Source: JADKHC01 sp047600805
GTDB lineage: Bacteria; Verrucomicrobiota; Verrucomicrobiia; Opitutales; Opitutaceae
Direction of reading: 5' to 3'
Assembly: GCA_047600805.1 (NCBI GenBank)
Contig: JASGKG010000001.1
Span: forward strand, 1,364,001-1,428,000
Length of the DNA stretch: 64,000 nt
The notes beneath the pieces were generated by a model that saw only the letters and a program-made list of their open reading frames with translations, was not told where the DNA came from and ran no database searches. The translations under genes were made by a program, and so were the position numbers. Below, piece after piece: positions 16,181 through 24,064 of this stretch. The stretch's first letter is position 1; every line of letters begins with the position of its first letter.

Positions 16181-16954
16181 TCAGCTACTCGTAACGAAAA
16201 GCTGACGATGTCTGGCGAGAAGTTCTGGGGAGGGACGGAAGCGATCAGGAAGGCTGATCTGTTTTCCTTCGTACGGCTGAAAGTTCACCCGAACGGACTC
16301 TGAGGTGAAGTGATCGCGAATGGCTTTTGAGAGCACCACGCGGCAATCGTCATCGAGTGTGATGAGATGCCGGTCGAATGCGGCGTCCTGCGTTTTTGCT
16401 AGGCATAGGCCATTTCTTGGATTGAGACGCTGTGTCGGGTCGTCGGCCCAAGCGACGATATGGCTGGCCGCAAGGAGAGCAGTGATAGGAGTTCCGGTGA
16501 TGCAGCACTGATTATTGTAGCTGACGAGGACGGTGCGCCGGAAAAATTGCTGGCCCAAACGTTGGCGAGTGAGCGACTCTTTTTCTGTCGGCCCTTCGCG
16601 AACAACAAAGTCACTGTCGTCTGAGTCAGACCTGGTGGTTGGAACTGCTGCCGCCATCAGTCGATTGAATCGCAGTTCGCTTTCCGCTGAATAGTAGCCC
16701 CAATCGCTATGGAATTGGTCCCATATCTCACGATCCAGGCGACTCACGCCGCGTAACCCGCGAAATCCGCGTGCCTGCAAAGCTGGATCCAAAGAAGCAA
16801 TGTTGCAAAGCTTCATGGCCAACGAACCAGGCGTTCGTCCCAGTTTTTTTGCGACCTCGACGACCAGCGGATTCCGCGCATGGAGCTGTCCAAAGGTCAG
16901 ACGGCCATAAACATTCATGGCCAAAATGAGTTCGTCAGTAGTCCAAGGCTTCAT
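16181..16954 (-). CDS. HNH endonuclease (putative restriction-type)
   Basis: A 257-residue protein. The C-terminal HNH domain has QCCITGTPITALLAASHIVAWADDP...LNPRNGLCLAKTQDAAFDRHLITLDDD: a Cys pair region, the His of SHIVAW, the Asn of NPRNGLCL and the His of FDRHLI. This is the HNH_2 type common in solitary or type II-like restriction endonucleases. Residues ~1-60 form a helix-turn-helix-like module (WTTDELILAMNVY...VVEVAKKLGRTPGSLAMKLCNIASLDP). No DNA methyltransferase lies next to it, so it may recognise modified DNA or act without a partner. It is the first gene of the minus-strand accessory run. Confidence 0.85.
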   Translation of the reverse strand: MKPWTTDELILAMNVYGRLTFGQLHARNPLVVEVAKKLGRTPGSLAMKLCNIASLDPALQARGFRGLRGVSRLDREIWDQFHSDWGYYSAESELRFNRLMAAAVPTTRSDSDDSDFVVREGPTEKESLTRQRLGQQFFRRTVLVSYNNQCCITGTPITALLAASHIVAWADDPTQRLNPRNGLCLAKTQDAAFDRHLITLDDDCRVVLSKAIRDHFTSESVRVNFQPYEGKQISLPDRFRPSPELLARHRQLFVTSS

Positions 16955-17369
16955 TACTACGTACAGGAAGTCTATTTGAAGTACTTGCTAAACGACAGGC
17001 CGCGTCCCTGCAGGATATCGCAGTTGCTCCGAAAACTTTGATTGAATCGGTTTGTCATGTTGTTGAGTGAACACTGAGCAAGGGTAGCCTTTGGAATTGG
17101 CACGGAAGAGACACCACGAACCATTGCGGACCTGTTTGTTCATCGATTCCCTGACTGCGCCGGGGCGTGTTCGTTCTCAGGCAATCGCGCATTGTTTTGT
17201 GCCGCATCGACGGAATTCTCGTGCTTGTTCCTCCGGGGTACTCATGCTGGAAGGCCTGAGAAAAGCGTAAATTGGCGGTTTGCGCAAACTCGGAAGTGAG
17301 TGATGCGCAACTCGTCGTTTTGCTTCTGGGGGCTAGTAGTGAGGAGAGCGTCGGCACTGCCCTTGATTT
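16955..17369. other. non-coding stretch upstream of the HNH gene
   Basis: No convincing gene is seen. The segment should hold the promoter for the minus-strand accessory genes starting at 16954. It grades into the REP cluster that begins at 17370. Confidence 0.5.
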
Positions 17370-17657
17370 CCGGCCTCGGCGCGGCCGGCTACACTCGACC
17401 ATTCCAGGTATTCTGTGGCGGGGCCGGCCCGAGCCGAACCAGCGTGCACGGAGTGCCCGCTCCACCTTCCATCCGGCGGAAGCCAAACCAGCGTCTTGAG
17501 GGCAAGTCGCTCCACCTTCGATCAACGGCCTCCGCGAGGCCGGCTACAAGAAACGAACGTAAGGGTCGGACCGGGGTCAGCGCCCCCGGCTACAATCATG
17601 CAAACGCAAACGGCGCGGCTGGCTTTCCCTAACCGGGGTCAACGACCCCGGCTACAA
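17370..17657. repeat. cluster of four same-orientation REP palindromes
   Basis: Four elements share a GC palindrome followed by GGCTACA: 17370-17393 (CCGGCC-TCGGCGC-GGCCGG), 17526-17549 (CGGCCTC-CGC-GAGGCCG), 17571-17595 (CCGGGG-TCAGCGC-CCCCGG) and 17633-17657 (CCGGGGTC-AAC-GACCCCGG). Between them lie two imperfect ~35-bp direct repeats starting AACCAGCGT and ending GCTCCACCTTC, which resemble the second palindrome of the RAYT-flanking repeats. The last REP overlaps the stop codon of the DUF1501 gene. Confidence 0.88.
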
Positions 17658-19241
17658 CGCACTGCGGGCTTCGGCGGCGCGGATGCGGGCTTTGCGGTCG
17701 GCGAGCATTTTGAGGAGGAGGGCGGCTCCAGCGGCGCCGGTCGCGAGGCCGCTCATGGCACCACCTCCGCCTCCGCCACCGCTGGAGGATGACGTGCTGC
17801 CGCTGCTCGACGTGGTGGGGGCGGTGTAGGGCGTGCCGATGATGCCCAACGCTTCACGATCGCCAAAGCGGCTGCTGAACGCAGGCAACACGTAATCCAA
17901 ATCCGCGTTGGTGACACCGAACCATTTGAGAAGATCGCGCGCGTATTCGTCGACCGCGACGCCGGGAATAAGGCGTCCTTGTCCGGTGTCGATCGTGGCG
18001 AGGTTTTGAAAATCCGGGTAGTAGCCTTGCGCCTTGTTGCCGAACACATAGCCACCTGCCACGGCACCACCCAGGGCGAGATGATTGCCGCCCCACGCGT
18101 GATCGGAGCCGTTGCCGTTGGAGGTGAGCGTGCGCGCAAAGTCGGACGCGGTGAAAAGGGTGATGTTGTTGCGGAGTCCGAGATCGCCGAGCGCAGACCA
18201 GAAATAACCGAGCGCCTGACTCACGACGCGCAGCATGGTTTCTTGTTTCGTCACGACGTCGTCGTGATGATCCCAGCCGCCGTATTGAACGAAAAACACC
18301 TGGCGCTTCGCGTTCAGCTTGGAATTGGCCGCGGCGATTTTTGCGATCATCGACAGATTGCTCGCAAGAGAATTACCCGTGGGTGTGGCGGTGGGAATGG
18401 TGATACCGGTGATCGCGTTGGTGAACTCGTAGTAGGTTTCGACGGCGTCGACTGTCGTATCCGCGTAGGCTTTTTCGAAGAGGCTCTGATAATTCGCGGT
18501 GAGCAGGCTGTCCACGGCGCCGCTGCGTGCGGCGGTGAGATTGTTGACGGCGGTCGGGTTGTAGCCGGTGAGCGCGGTGGCTCCGCCGGAATTGACGCTG
18601 TAGGTGAACGCGTTTTGGCCGGTCAAAAACACGTTCTGGCCGGACAGGGAGATGTTCATCGAGACCAGGCTCGTGCCGTTCAACGAGCGAAGGATATCTG
18701 CGGCGCGACCTCCCCAACCAACCGCTGTGCGGGAATCGGGCATGCAGGTTTGCCACTGCTTCACCTGGTCGGCGTGTGAGTAGAGCGAGAGCGGACGGTA
18801 GCGACCGGCTTTGTAATCGGCGAGCGAGGTGGGCCGAACCAACGAACCCACATTGGAAACGAAGGACAAGTTGCCCGAGTTAAACAGATCGCGCACTTCC
18901 GTCATGGAAGGATGGATGCCGAGCGTGCGGCCGCCGAGGTTGCCGGGTTTGATCTGGAGCAGGGCGTCGCGGCTCAGCGCGAGATTTCCGCGCACCTGCG
19001 AGTAGGCCTCGTATTCGCCCGTCGTTGTCGGGACGAGCATGTTAAAGGAATCGTTACCGCCAGCCAGAAACAGACAGACGAGCGCCTTGTAGTCGCTGGT
19101 CGACGTGGTCGTCTGCGCGGCCAGCGAATTGGCGAGGCGGAGCGTGAGCAGCGTGGAAAAAAGAGCAGTGGAGCCTACGCCGGCGCAACTGGCCTGACCA
19201 ATAAAATCGCGACGGGAAATGTCTGGGGCAGATTTCTTCAC
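17652..19241 (-). CDS. DUF1501 family Tat-exported protein
   Basis: A 529-residue protein with a twin-arginine signal (SRRDFIGQASCAGVG) and the DUF1501 core (ALVCLFLAGGNDSFNMLVP; YADTTV; FFVQYGGWDHHDDV; TLFTASDFARTLTSNGNGSDHAWGGNHLALGG), related to the alkaline-phosphatase/sulfatase-like fold. The C-terminus is unusual: a Ser/Gly-rich linker, a short hydrophobic stretch (GLATGAAGAALLLKML) and a basic tail, which could anchor it in a membrane or be a sorting signal. The last two codons and the TAG stop lie at or inside a REP element. It is 18 bp behind the DUF1800 gene, the typical partner. Function unknown; probably periplasmic or surface-exposed. Confidence 0.9.
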   Translation of the reverse strand: MKKSAPDISRRDFIGQASCAGVGSTALFSTLLTLRLANSLAAQTTTSTSDYKALVCLFLAGGNDSFNMLVPTTTGEYEAYSQVRGNLALSRDALLQIKPGNLGGRTLGIHPSMTEVRDLFNSGNLSFVSNVGSLVRPTSLADYKAGRYRPLSLYSHADQVKQWQTCMPDSRTAVGWGGRAADILRSLNGTSLVSMNISLSGQNVFLTGQNAFTYSVNSGGATALTGYNPTAVNNLTAARSGAVDSLLTANYQSLFEKAYADTTVDAVETYYEFTNAITGITIPTATPTGNSLASNLSMIAKIAAANSKLNAKRQVFFVQYGGWDHHDDVVTKQETMLRVVSQALGYFWSALGDLGLRNNITLFTASDFARTLTSNGNGSDHAWGGNHLALGGAVAGGYVFGNKAQGYYPDFQNLATIDTGQGRLIPGVAVDEYARDLLKWFGVTNADLDYVLPAFSSRFGDREALGIIGTPYTAPTTSSSGSTSSSSGGGGGGGAMSGLATGAAGAALLLKMLADRKARIRAAEARSAL

Positions 19242-19259
19242 GGCAAAGGTGGTGGTTGG

Positions 19260-20945
19260 TTATTTGAGGACGGCGAAATCGGGCGAGAGAGTTGTCAGAT
19301 AGATCGCCAGCCGCGCACGGGTTTGGTTGAGGTTACTGCCGGACGGGACCATCGCGGTCGTGACCTTGTTGACCGCGGCCAAGATGGCGGTGCGCGTTTC
19401 CGCGCTCATCGTGCCGTGGGTGAGGTAGAGGTTCAAATTATCCATGAGCTGGGCCGGATTCGCGGCGAGCGTTTCCTGGTTGGTGATGTTTAAGGTGAAG
19501 CGGCCGGCGCCGGTTTGAATCAAGTTGTAGACGGCGTTCGGCATCGTGACGGCGAAGACCGAATTCAGGATTTGAAACTCGGGCGCGGAGTAGCCGGCGG
19601 TGTCGATTGCGCCGTGCGGCGCGTAGTCGGGCGAATAAAAGTTGAAGACGGACGGCGACGCCAAGGGGAACTGGCCCATGGTGTTTTCCGTGAAGCTGGA
19701 GCCGAAGTCGTAGGGGAGCGTTCCGGCCGCGACCGTGTAGTTGAAGGCGCGCAGGATTTGCGTGAGTCGGAGGAACGGCTCCTGCAACTTGCCGTTGGCG
19801 GGGTCGGTAATGAAAGAGACGTTGCGCGCCTCGTTGTCCAAGAGGATCGCTTTCACCACCGCCAGCAAATCGCCGCGCACGCCCTGACCGTTGTCGTTGA
19901 AAACGGCGGCCACGCGACCGACGTAGCCGTTGGACGGATTTGAAGTGACGAGCCGCTGGATGAGCAGGCGGGAGACAAACGGCCCGGTATTCGGGTGCTC
20001 GACGAGATTGTCGATGGCGTCTTGTACGTCAACCAAGCCGGTCTGCCCGGCGGGCAGAGTCGCTTTTTTGACGCCGGTGTAGGAGAGAAGCTTCTTCGAC
20101 GCGGTGTCGTGTTGCGATTCCCACATGCGCATCGGTGCGGTGTAGTTGGCGGTGGCCGACGGGAAATCCAATTTGCCGGTTCCGGTGCCGGTGTTGTTGG
20201 TGCTGTCGTCGGTGAAGCCGGTGAAAACGCGGGCGAACTCGGTGATGTCGTCGTTGGTGTAGACCTCGAGCGGTTTGCCGTCGGAGCCGAATTGAAACGT
20301 GCCGTCGGCGTTCAGCTTGTACAGCCCGATGGTGAAAAGCTGCATGACCTCGCGCGCGTAGTTCTCGTCGGGGCGAGTGCCGGTCGTCGTGTTGGCCTTG
20401 CGGTTTTTGTAATGGCTGAGATAGCGGCCCATCATCGGATGGCGCGTGACGTCCATCATGAGCGTGCGGTAGTTGCCGAGGGCATTCCGAACCAGCATGT
20501 CGTAATAACTGCTGGAACCCTCCAGACCCGCGGCGACGTTGGAATCGAGATCCGAGATGACCAAAATCTGGCTGAGCGCATAAGCCACCCGCTGACGCAA
20601 CTGATCACTACCGGCAAGCATCACTTGGTTGCGGGCGCGGCGATTGAGGCCGGTATCGAACGTCGTGATGGTAGTGTCGCCCGCTTTGGCGGCATTGAGG
20701 AGCGCGACCGCTGACGAGGCCGGGAGAGCGGCCTGCTGGTCGATCCATGCCGAGTAGTTATAGTTGAGTGCTTGCAGCTCCGCCAGAGAGGCGGAGGTAG
20801 CCCCGAAAGTCGCTTGGGCCAGAAAGCGTGTGGCGAGTTGATCGGCGGTGAGATTGCTGTTCGGGACGACCGCGGCGCGCGCGGCAGAAACGACCATTAA
20901 CACGACGAACAGCAGCAGCGGGGTGGTTCGGGACTGATTAGTCAC
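19260..20945 (-). CDS. DUF1800 family secreted protein
   Basis: A 561-residue protein with a signal peptide (TPLLLFVVLMVVSAARA) and the DUF1800 pattern: ATRFLAQATFGAT, LRQRVAYALSQILVISD, YYDMLVRNALGNYRTLMMDVTRHPMMGRYLS, RPDENYAREVMQLFTIGLYKLN, HDTASKKLLSYTG, PFVSRLLIQRLVTSNPS, FPLASPSVFNFYSPDYAP. These proteins pair with DUF1501 proteins across Planctomycetota, Verrucomicrobiota and other phyla. Their biochemical function is not established. It is the first gene of a two-gene operon with DUF1501. Length and all blocks look intact. Confidence 0.92.
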   Translation of the reverse strand: MTNQSRTTPLLLFVVLMVVSAARAAVVPNSNLTADQLATRFLAQATFGATSASLAELQALNYNYSAWIDQQAALPASSAVALLNAAKAGDTTITTFDTGLNRRARNQVMLAGSDQLRQRVAYALSQILVISDLDSNVAAGLEGSSSYYDMLVRNALGNYRTLMMDVTRHPMMGRYLSHYKNRKANTTTGTRPDENYAREVMQLFTIGLYKLNADGTFQFGSDGKPLEVYTNDDITEFARVFTGFTDDSTNNTGTGTGKLDFPSATANYTAPMRMWESQHDTASKKLLSYTGVKKATLPAGQTGLVDVQDAIDNLVEHPNTGPFVSRLLIQRLVTSNPSNGYVGRVAAVFNDNGQGVRGDLLAVVKAILLDNEARNVSFITDPANGKLQEPFLRLTQILRAFNYTVAAGTLPYDFGSSFTENTMGQFPLASPSVFNFYSPDYAPHGAIDTAGYSAPEFQILNSVFAVTMPNAVYNLIQTGAGRFTLNITNQETLAANPAQLMDNLNLYLTHGTMSAETRTAILAAVNKVTTAMVPSGSNLNQTRARLAIYLTTLSPDFAVLK

Positions 20946-21071
20946 GGCTTACGGTTCGGCGAGAAGTTTGCCAGCCGCAAGAGTCGGAAGCGTAAAATAG
21001 CGGTAACTTTGGAGCGGCTCCGCTGTGCCGCACAGACCAGGATCAACCGTTCAACCCGCCTAGGCGCTGGT

Positions 21072-22484
21072 TTACTGCGCCTGTTTTGCAACTTTGTACT
21101 CGGAAGGAGTCTCACCGGGCGGCAGCGCCAATAAATCGTATTCATGACTGCCGGTGATCGTCACATCGATGAACTCACCGACCGGGAGATTGCGCGGCAC
21201 GTAAACGCGGCCGTCGATGTCGGGCGCGTCGGCTTCGCCGCGAGCGACGCCGGGTTCTTCAACCAGAACGCGCAAGGTTTTTCCAATGGCGCGCTGGCCG
21301 ACGCTTTCGGCGATTTCCTTTTGCAACGCCATGGTGCGATGCCAGCGGGCTTCTTTCACCTTGTTCGAAAGCTGCCCAACCATTTTACCGGCGCGTGTAC
21401 CTTCTTCTTGGGAATAACGGAAGACGCCCAGGCGCTCGAATTGCACGTCGCGTATGAAATCACAGAGCTCGTTGACGTCCTGTTCGGTTTCTCCAGGGAA
21501 ACCGACGATGAAAGTGGTCCGCAGGGCGATGCCGGGGATGCCAGCGCGAATGCGTTTAACCAAGTCCTTGATGTAAGCCGACGAAGTCTCGCGCTGCATT
21601 TCGGTCAGCATGTGATTGCTGATATGCTGGAGCGGCATGTCGACGTAGCGCGCGACCTTTTTGCACTCGGCGATCGTCTGGATCAGCTCGTCGCTCCAGT
21701 GCGCGGGATGCGTGTAGAGCAGGCGTATCCAAAAATCACCTTCGATCGCGTTGAGCTCGCGGAGCAAAGTCGTGAGGGCGTTGCCGCGGGTCGAATCGAC
21801 CTTGGCGCGCGGGCCGGCCTTTTCCTCCCAAGTGTCCATGCCGAAGTAGGTGGTGTCCTGGGAAATGAGATTCAGCTCCTTCACGCCCTCTCTCACCAGC
21901 TGGCGTGCTTCGGCGACCACGCTGTCGATCGTCCGGCTGCGGTGACGCCCGCGGATCTGCGGAATAATGCAGAACGTGCACGGGTGGTTGCAGCCCTCGG
22001 CGATTTTGATGTACGCGAAATGCTTGGGCGTGAGACGAAAGCGCGGCGTGTCGTAGTCGGGAATGTACGTTGAGCGACCCACGACGAAATTCTCCGGGAC
22101 GGCTTTGGCACTGCGCTCCTTCGCGTAAAGATCTTCGATGATCGGCGCGACCTTGGTCACTTGGTCCAAGCCGATGAAGGCGTCCACCTCGGGCATCGCG
22201 CCGGGCAGTTCCTTTGAAAAACGCTGCGACATGCAACCGGCAACGATCAGTTTCTGCTCCTTGCGGCGCTTGCGGAGACCACGCTGCTCGTTGGCCTCGA
22301 GGATCGTGGCGATGGATTCCTCCTTGGCGGAGTTGAGGAAGGAGCAGGTGTTCACGATCACGACGTCCGCTTTTTCCGCCTCGGGGATGACCTGCATGCC
22401 GGCCTTGTGCAGATGCCCGATCATGATCTCGCTATCGACGAGATTCTTGGCGCAACCGAGGGAGATGAGACTGACTTTTAACAT
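21072..22484 (-). CDS. rimO: ribosomal protein S12 methylthiotransferase RimO
   Basis: A 470-residue methylthiotransferase. The N-terminal domain has the three cluster cysteines (SLGCAKN, VNTCSF, VAGCMSQ). The radical-SAM motif is CNHPCTFC followed by IIPQIRGRHRSR. A C-terminal TRAM-like domain contains GRVYVPRNLPVGEFIDVTITGSHEYDLLA. RimO adds a methylthio group to the conserved Asp of ribosomal protein S12, using two [4Fe-4S] clusters. The text SLGCAKNLVDSE distinguishes RimO from MiaB. The small basic protein gene lies upstream on the same strand, separated by a terminator. Confidence 0.96.
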   Translation of the reverse strand: MLKVSLISLGCAKNLVDSEIMIGHLHKAGMQVIPEAEKADVVIVNTCSFLNSAKEESIATILEANEQRGLRKRRKEQKLIVAGCMSQRFSKELPGAMPEVDAFIGLDQVTKVAPIIEDLYAKERSAKAVPENFVVGRSTYIPDYDTPRFRLTPKHFAYIKIAEGCNHPCTFCIIPQIRGRHRSRTIDSVVAEARQLVREGVKELNLISQDTTYFGMDTWEEKAGPRAKVDSTRGNALTTLLRELNAIEGDFWIRLLYTHPAHWSDELIQTIAECKKVARYVDMPLQHISNHMLTEMQRETSSAYIKDLVKRIRAGIPGIALRTTFIVGFPGETEQDVNELCDFIRDVQFERLGVFRYSQEEGTRAGKMVGQLSNKVKEARWHRTMALQKEIAESVGQRAIGKTLRVLVEEPGVARGEADAPDIDGRVYVPRNLPVGEFIDVTITGSHEYDLLALPPGETPSEYKVAKQAQ

Positions 22485-22531
22485 GAGGCGCGTAACGTGG
22501 AGGAAACCGGCAAATCGTAAAGTGAAGCTAC

Positions 22532-22560
22532 AAAAAAACCGCGGCTTTCTTGGCCGCGGT
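22532..22560 (-). terminator. intrinsic terminator between the small basic protein gene and rimO
   Basis: Stem ACCGCGGC / GCCGCGGT (7-nt loop) at 22538-22560. On the minus strand it is followed by seven T residues. It lies 19 nt after the stop of the 34-codon gene, so rimO probably has its own promoter between here and 22484. Confidence 0.9.
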
Positions 22561-22579
22561 CAAATCGGGCACAGAAGAG

Positions 22580-22684
22580 TTACTTCTTAGCGGTCTTCGC
22601 TGTTTTCTTCGCGGCAGCGTTCTTACGCTTGAGGTAGGCGATGCGGCGTTTCTTCTTAATCACTTTGTTGTATTGTTTGCCCAT
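22580..22684 (-). CDS. 34-residue small basic protein (MGKQYNKV type)
   Basis: A 34-residue, strongly basic peptide beginning MGKQYNKVIKKKRRIAYL, with a Lys/Ala tail. The start at 22684 is chosen over an upstream in-frame ATG (22873) because the upstream extension is a Cys/Pro-rich sequence unlike a protein. Very similar short proteins are, from memory, conserved in Verrucomicrobiota and relatives and annotated only as hypothetical. Size and charge resemble small ribosomal proteins, so binding to RNA or the ribosome is a reasonable guess. It has its own terminator immediately downstream, which suggests a separate, abundant transcript. Confidence 0.85.
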   Translation of the reverse strand: MGKQYNKVIKKKRRIAYLKRKNAAAKKTAKTAKK

Positions 22685-22912
22685 GGATGGAATGCGGTTT
22701 GGTTGATGAAAACGCCGACATTGCGACGGAGGCGCCGGGGGAGTCAAGCGTTGGCGCGAGGAGGCAGCGAGACAGGTGCAGGTCGCGTGAGCGCAGAAGA
22801 GGGCTGCCAACCTTAAATCGCAGGCAAAGGATTTAATTTCCCCGCCAGCCAACTCGTAGTACGTTAAGAGCACCCCAGCACCCCGTCACCCAAGACCCTC
22901 GTCCCACGCATC

Positions 22913-24022
22913 ATGAACCGGCGCGAGTTTATCACCACCACCTCGGCAGCGGCAGCCGCCCTTGTCACCCAAAACATGCTTCATTCAGCCGAAACCTCAC
23001 CGCAAAAGACCAAGACTGCGCAGCCGCGGATTCCGTATTGGCGCGGGTTCAACTTGACGGAACTGTCCGACCGCAGACCCGGGCAGGCCTTCAAAGAGTC
23101 CGATTTCGCGTGGATGGCGGAGTGGGGATTCAACTTCGCGCGCCTTCCGCTTTCCTATTGGGTATGGGCGGACCCAAAAGACTGGCTGAAGATCGACGAA
23201 CGCGCGCTCGATCCGCTCGAACAAGCGATCGGCTGGGGGAAACAATACGGCATCCATCTGAACGTCTGCCTGCACCGCATACCGGGGTATTGTGTGAACC
23301 GCCGCGAGCTGGAGCCTCACCGGCTTTTCGACAGCACGCCTGAAGACATGGCAATCGCGCTGGACGCGGCGAGTTACCACTGGCGGTATTTCGCACGCCG
23401 CTACCAAGACGTGCCGACGAGCCAGCTCAGCTTTGATCTGCTGAACGAACCTCCGTTCATGAGCGAGCAGACGCACTACGAAAAAGTCATTCGCACGCTG
23501 GTGGGCGCGATTCGGGAATTCAACGCGGACCGTCTGATCTTCGCCGATGGCGCCGACATCGGCCAAACGCCCATTTGGAATATCGTGGACCTCGGACTCG
23601 TGCAAAGCACGCGCGGTTACCTCCCCAAGATGGTTAGCCACTACACGGCGAATTGGGTGCCGAAAAACGAATTTGAGTCATTCGAAAAACCAACGTGGCC
23701 GATGGTCGATAGTGTCGGTCGCCGCTGGGACCGCGCACGCCTGCGCGAGGAGCTCATCGACAAATGGCAACCGCTCGTGAGGCAAGGCGTCCCCATTCAC
23801 GTGGGCGAGTGGGGCTGCTTCATTCAAACGCCGCATGAAGTCGCGCTCGGCTGGATGGCCGACCTGCTGGCCCTGTGGCGGCAGGCGAACTGGGGCTGGT
23901 CGATGTGGAATCTGCGCGGGCAATTCGGCATCGTCGACAGCGGGCGAGCAGACGTGAAGTACGAGGATTTTCGCGGCCACAAACTCGACCGCAAAATGCT
24001 CGAGCTGTTGCTGGCGTCATAA
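22913..24022 (+). CDS. GH5-family glycoside hydrolase, exported
   Basis: A 369-residue protein with a Tat-like leader (NRREFITTTSAAAAALV). The (beta/alpha)8 barrel of family GH5 is seen in YWRGFNLTEL, WGFNFARLPLSYWVW, IHLNVCLHRIPGYCVN, SFDLLNEP (acid/base Glu179) and IPIHVGEWG-type strand VPIHVGEWGC (nucleophile Glu299). Family members cleave beta-1,4-glucans or mannans. Substrate cannot be decided from the sequence. The next gene is an AGE-type epimerase like cellobiose 2-epimerase, a combination seen in mannan-use loci. The gap to that gene is 42 bp and both read forward. Confidence 0.9.
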   Translation: MNRREFITTTSAAAAALVTQNMLHSAETSPQKTKTAQPRIPYWRGFNLTELSDRRPGQAFKESDFAWMAEWGFNFARLPLSYWVWADPKDWLKIDERALDPLEQAIGWGKQYGIHLNVCLHRIPGYCVNRRELEPHRLFDSTPEDMAIALDAASYHWRYFARRYQDVPTSQLSFDLLNEPPFMSEQTHYEKVIRTLVGAIREFNADRLIFADGADIGQTPIWNIVDLGLVQSTRGYLPKMVSHYTANWVPKNEFESFEKPTWPMVDSVGRRWDRARLREELIDKWQPLVRQGVPIHVGEWGCFIQTPHEVALGWMADLLALWRQANWGWSMWNLRGQFGIVDSGRADVKYEDFRGHKLDRKMLELLLAS

Positions 24023-24064
24023 CGCACAGAATCGTCGTTTAACCGAATTGGAGAATAATGGGTC

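Noticed and set aside
17055..17525. 156-codon minus-strand frame over the REP region
   Set aside because: It runs through two REP palindromes and imperfect repeats, and its translation shows no protein-like pattern.
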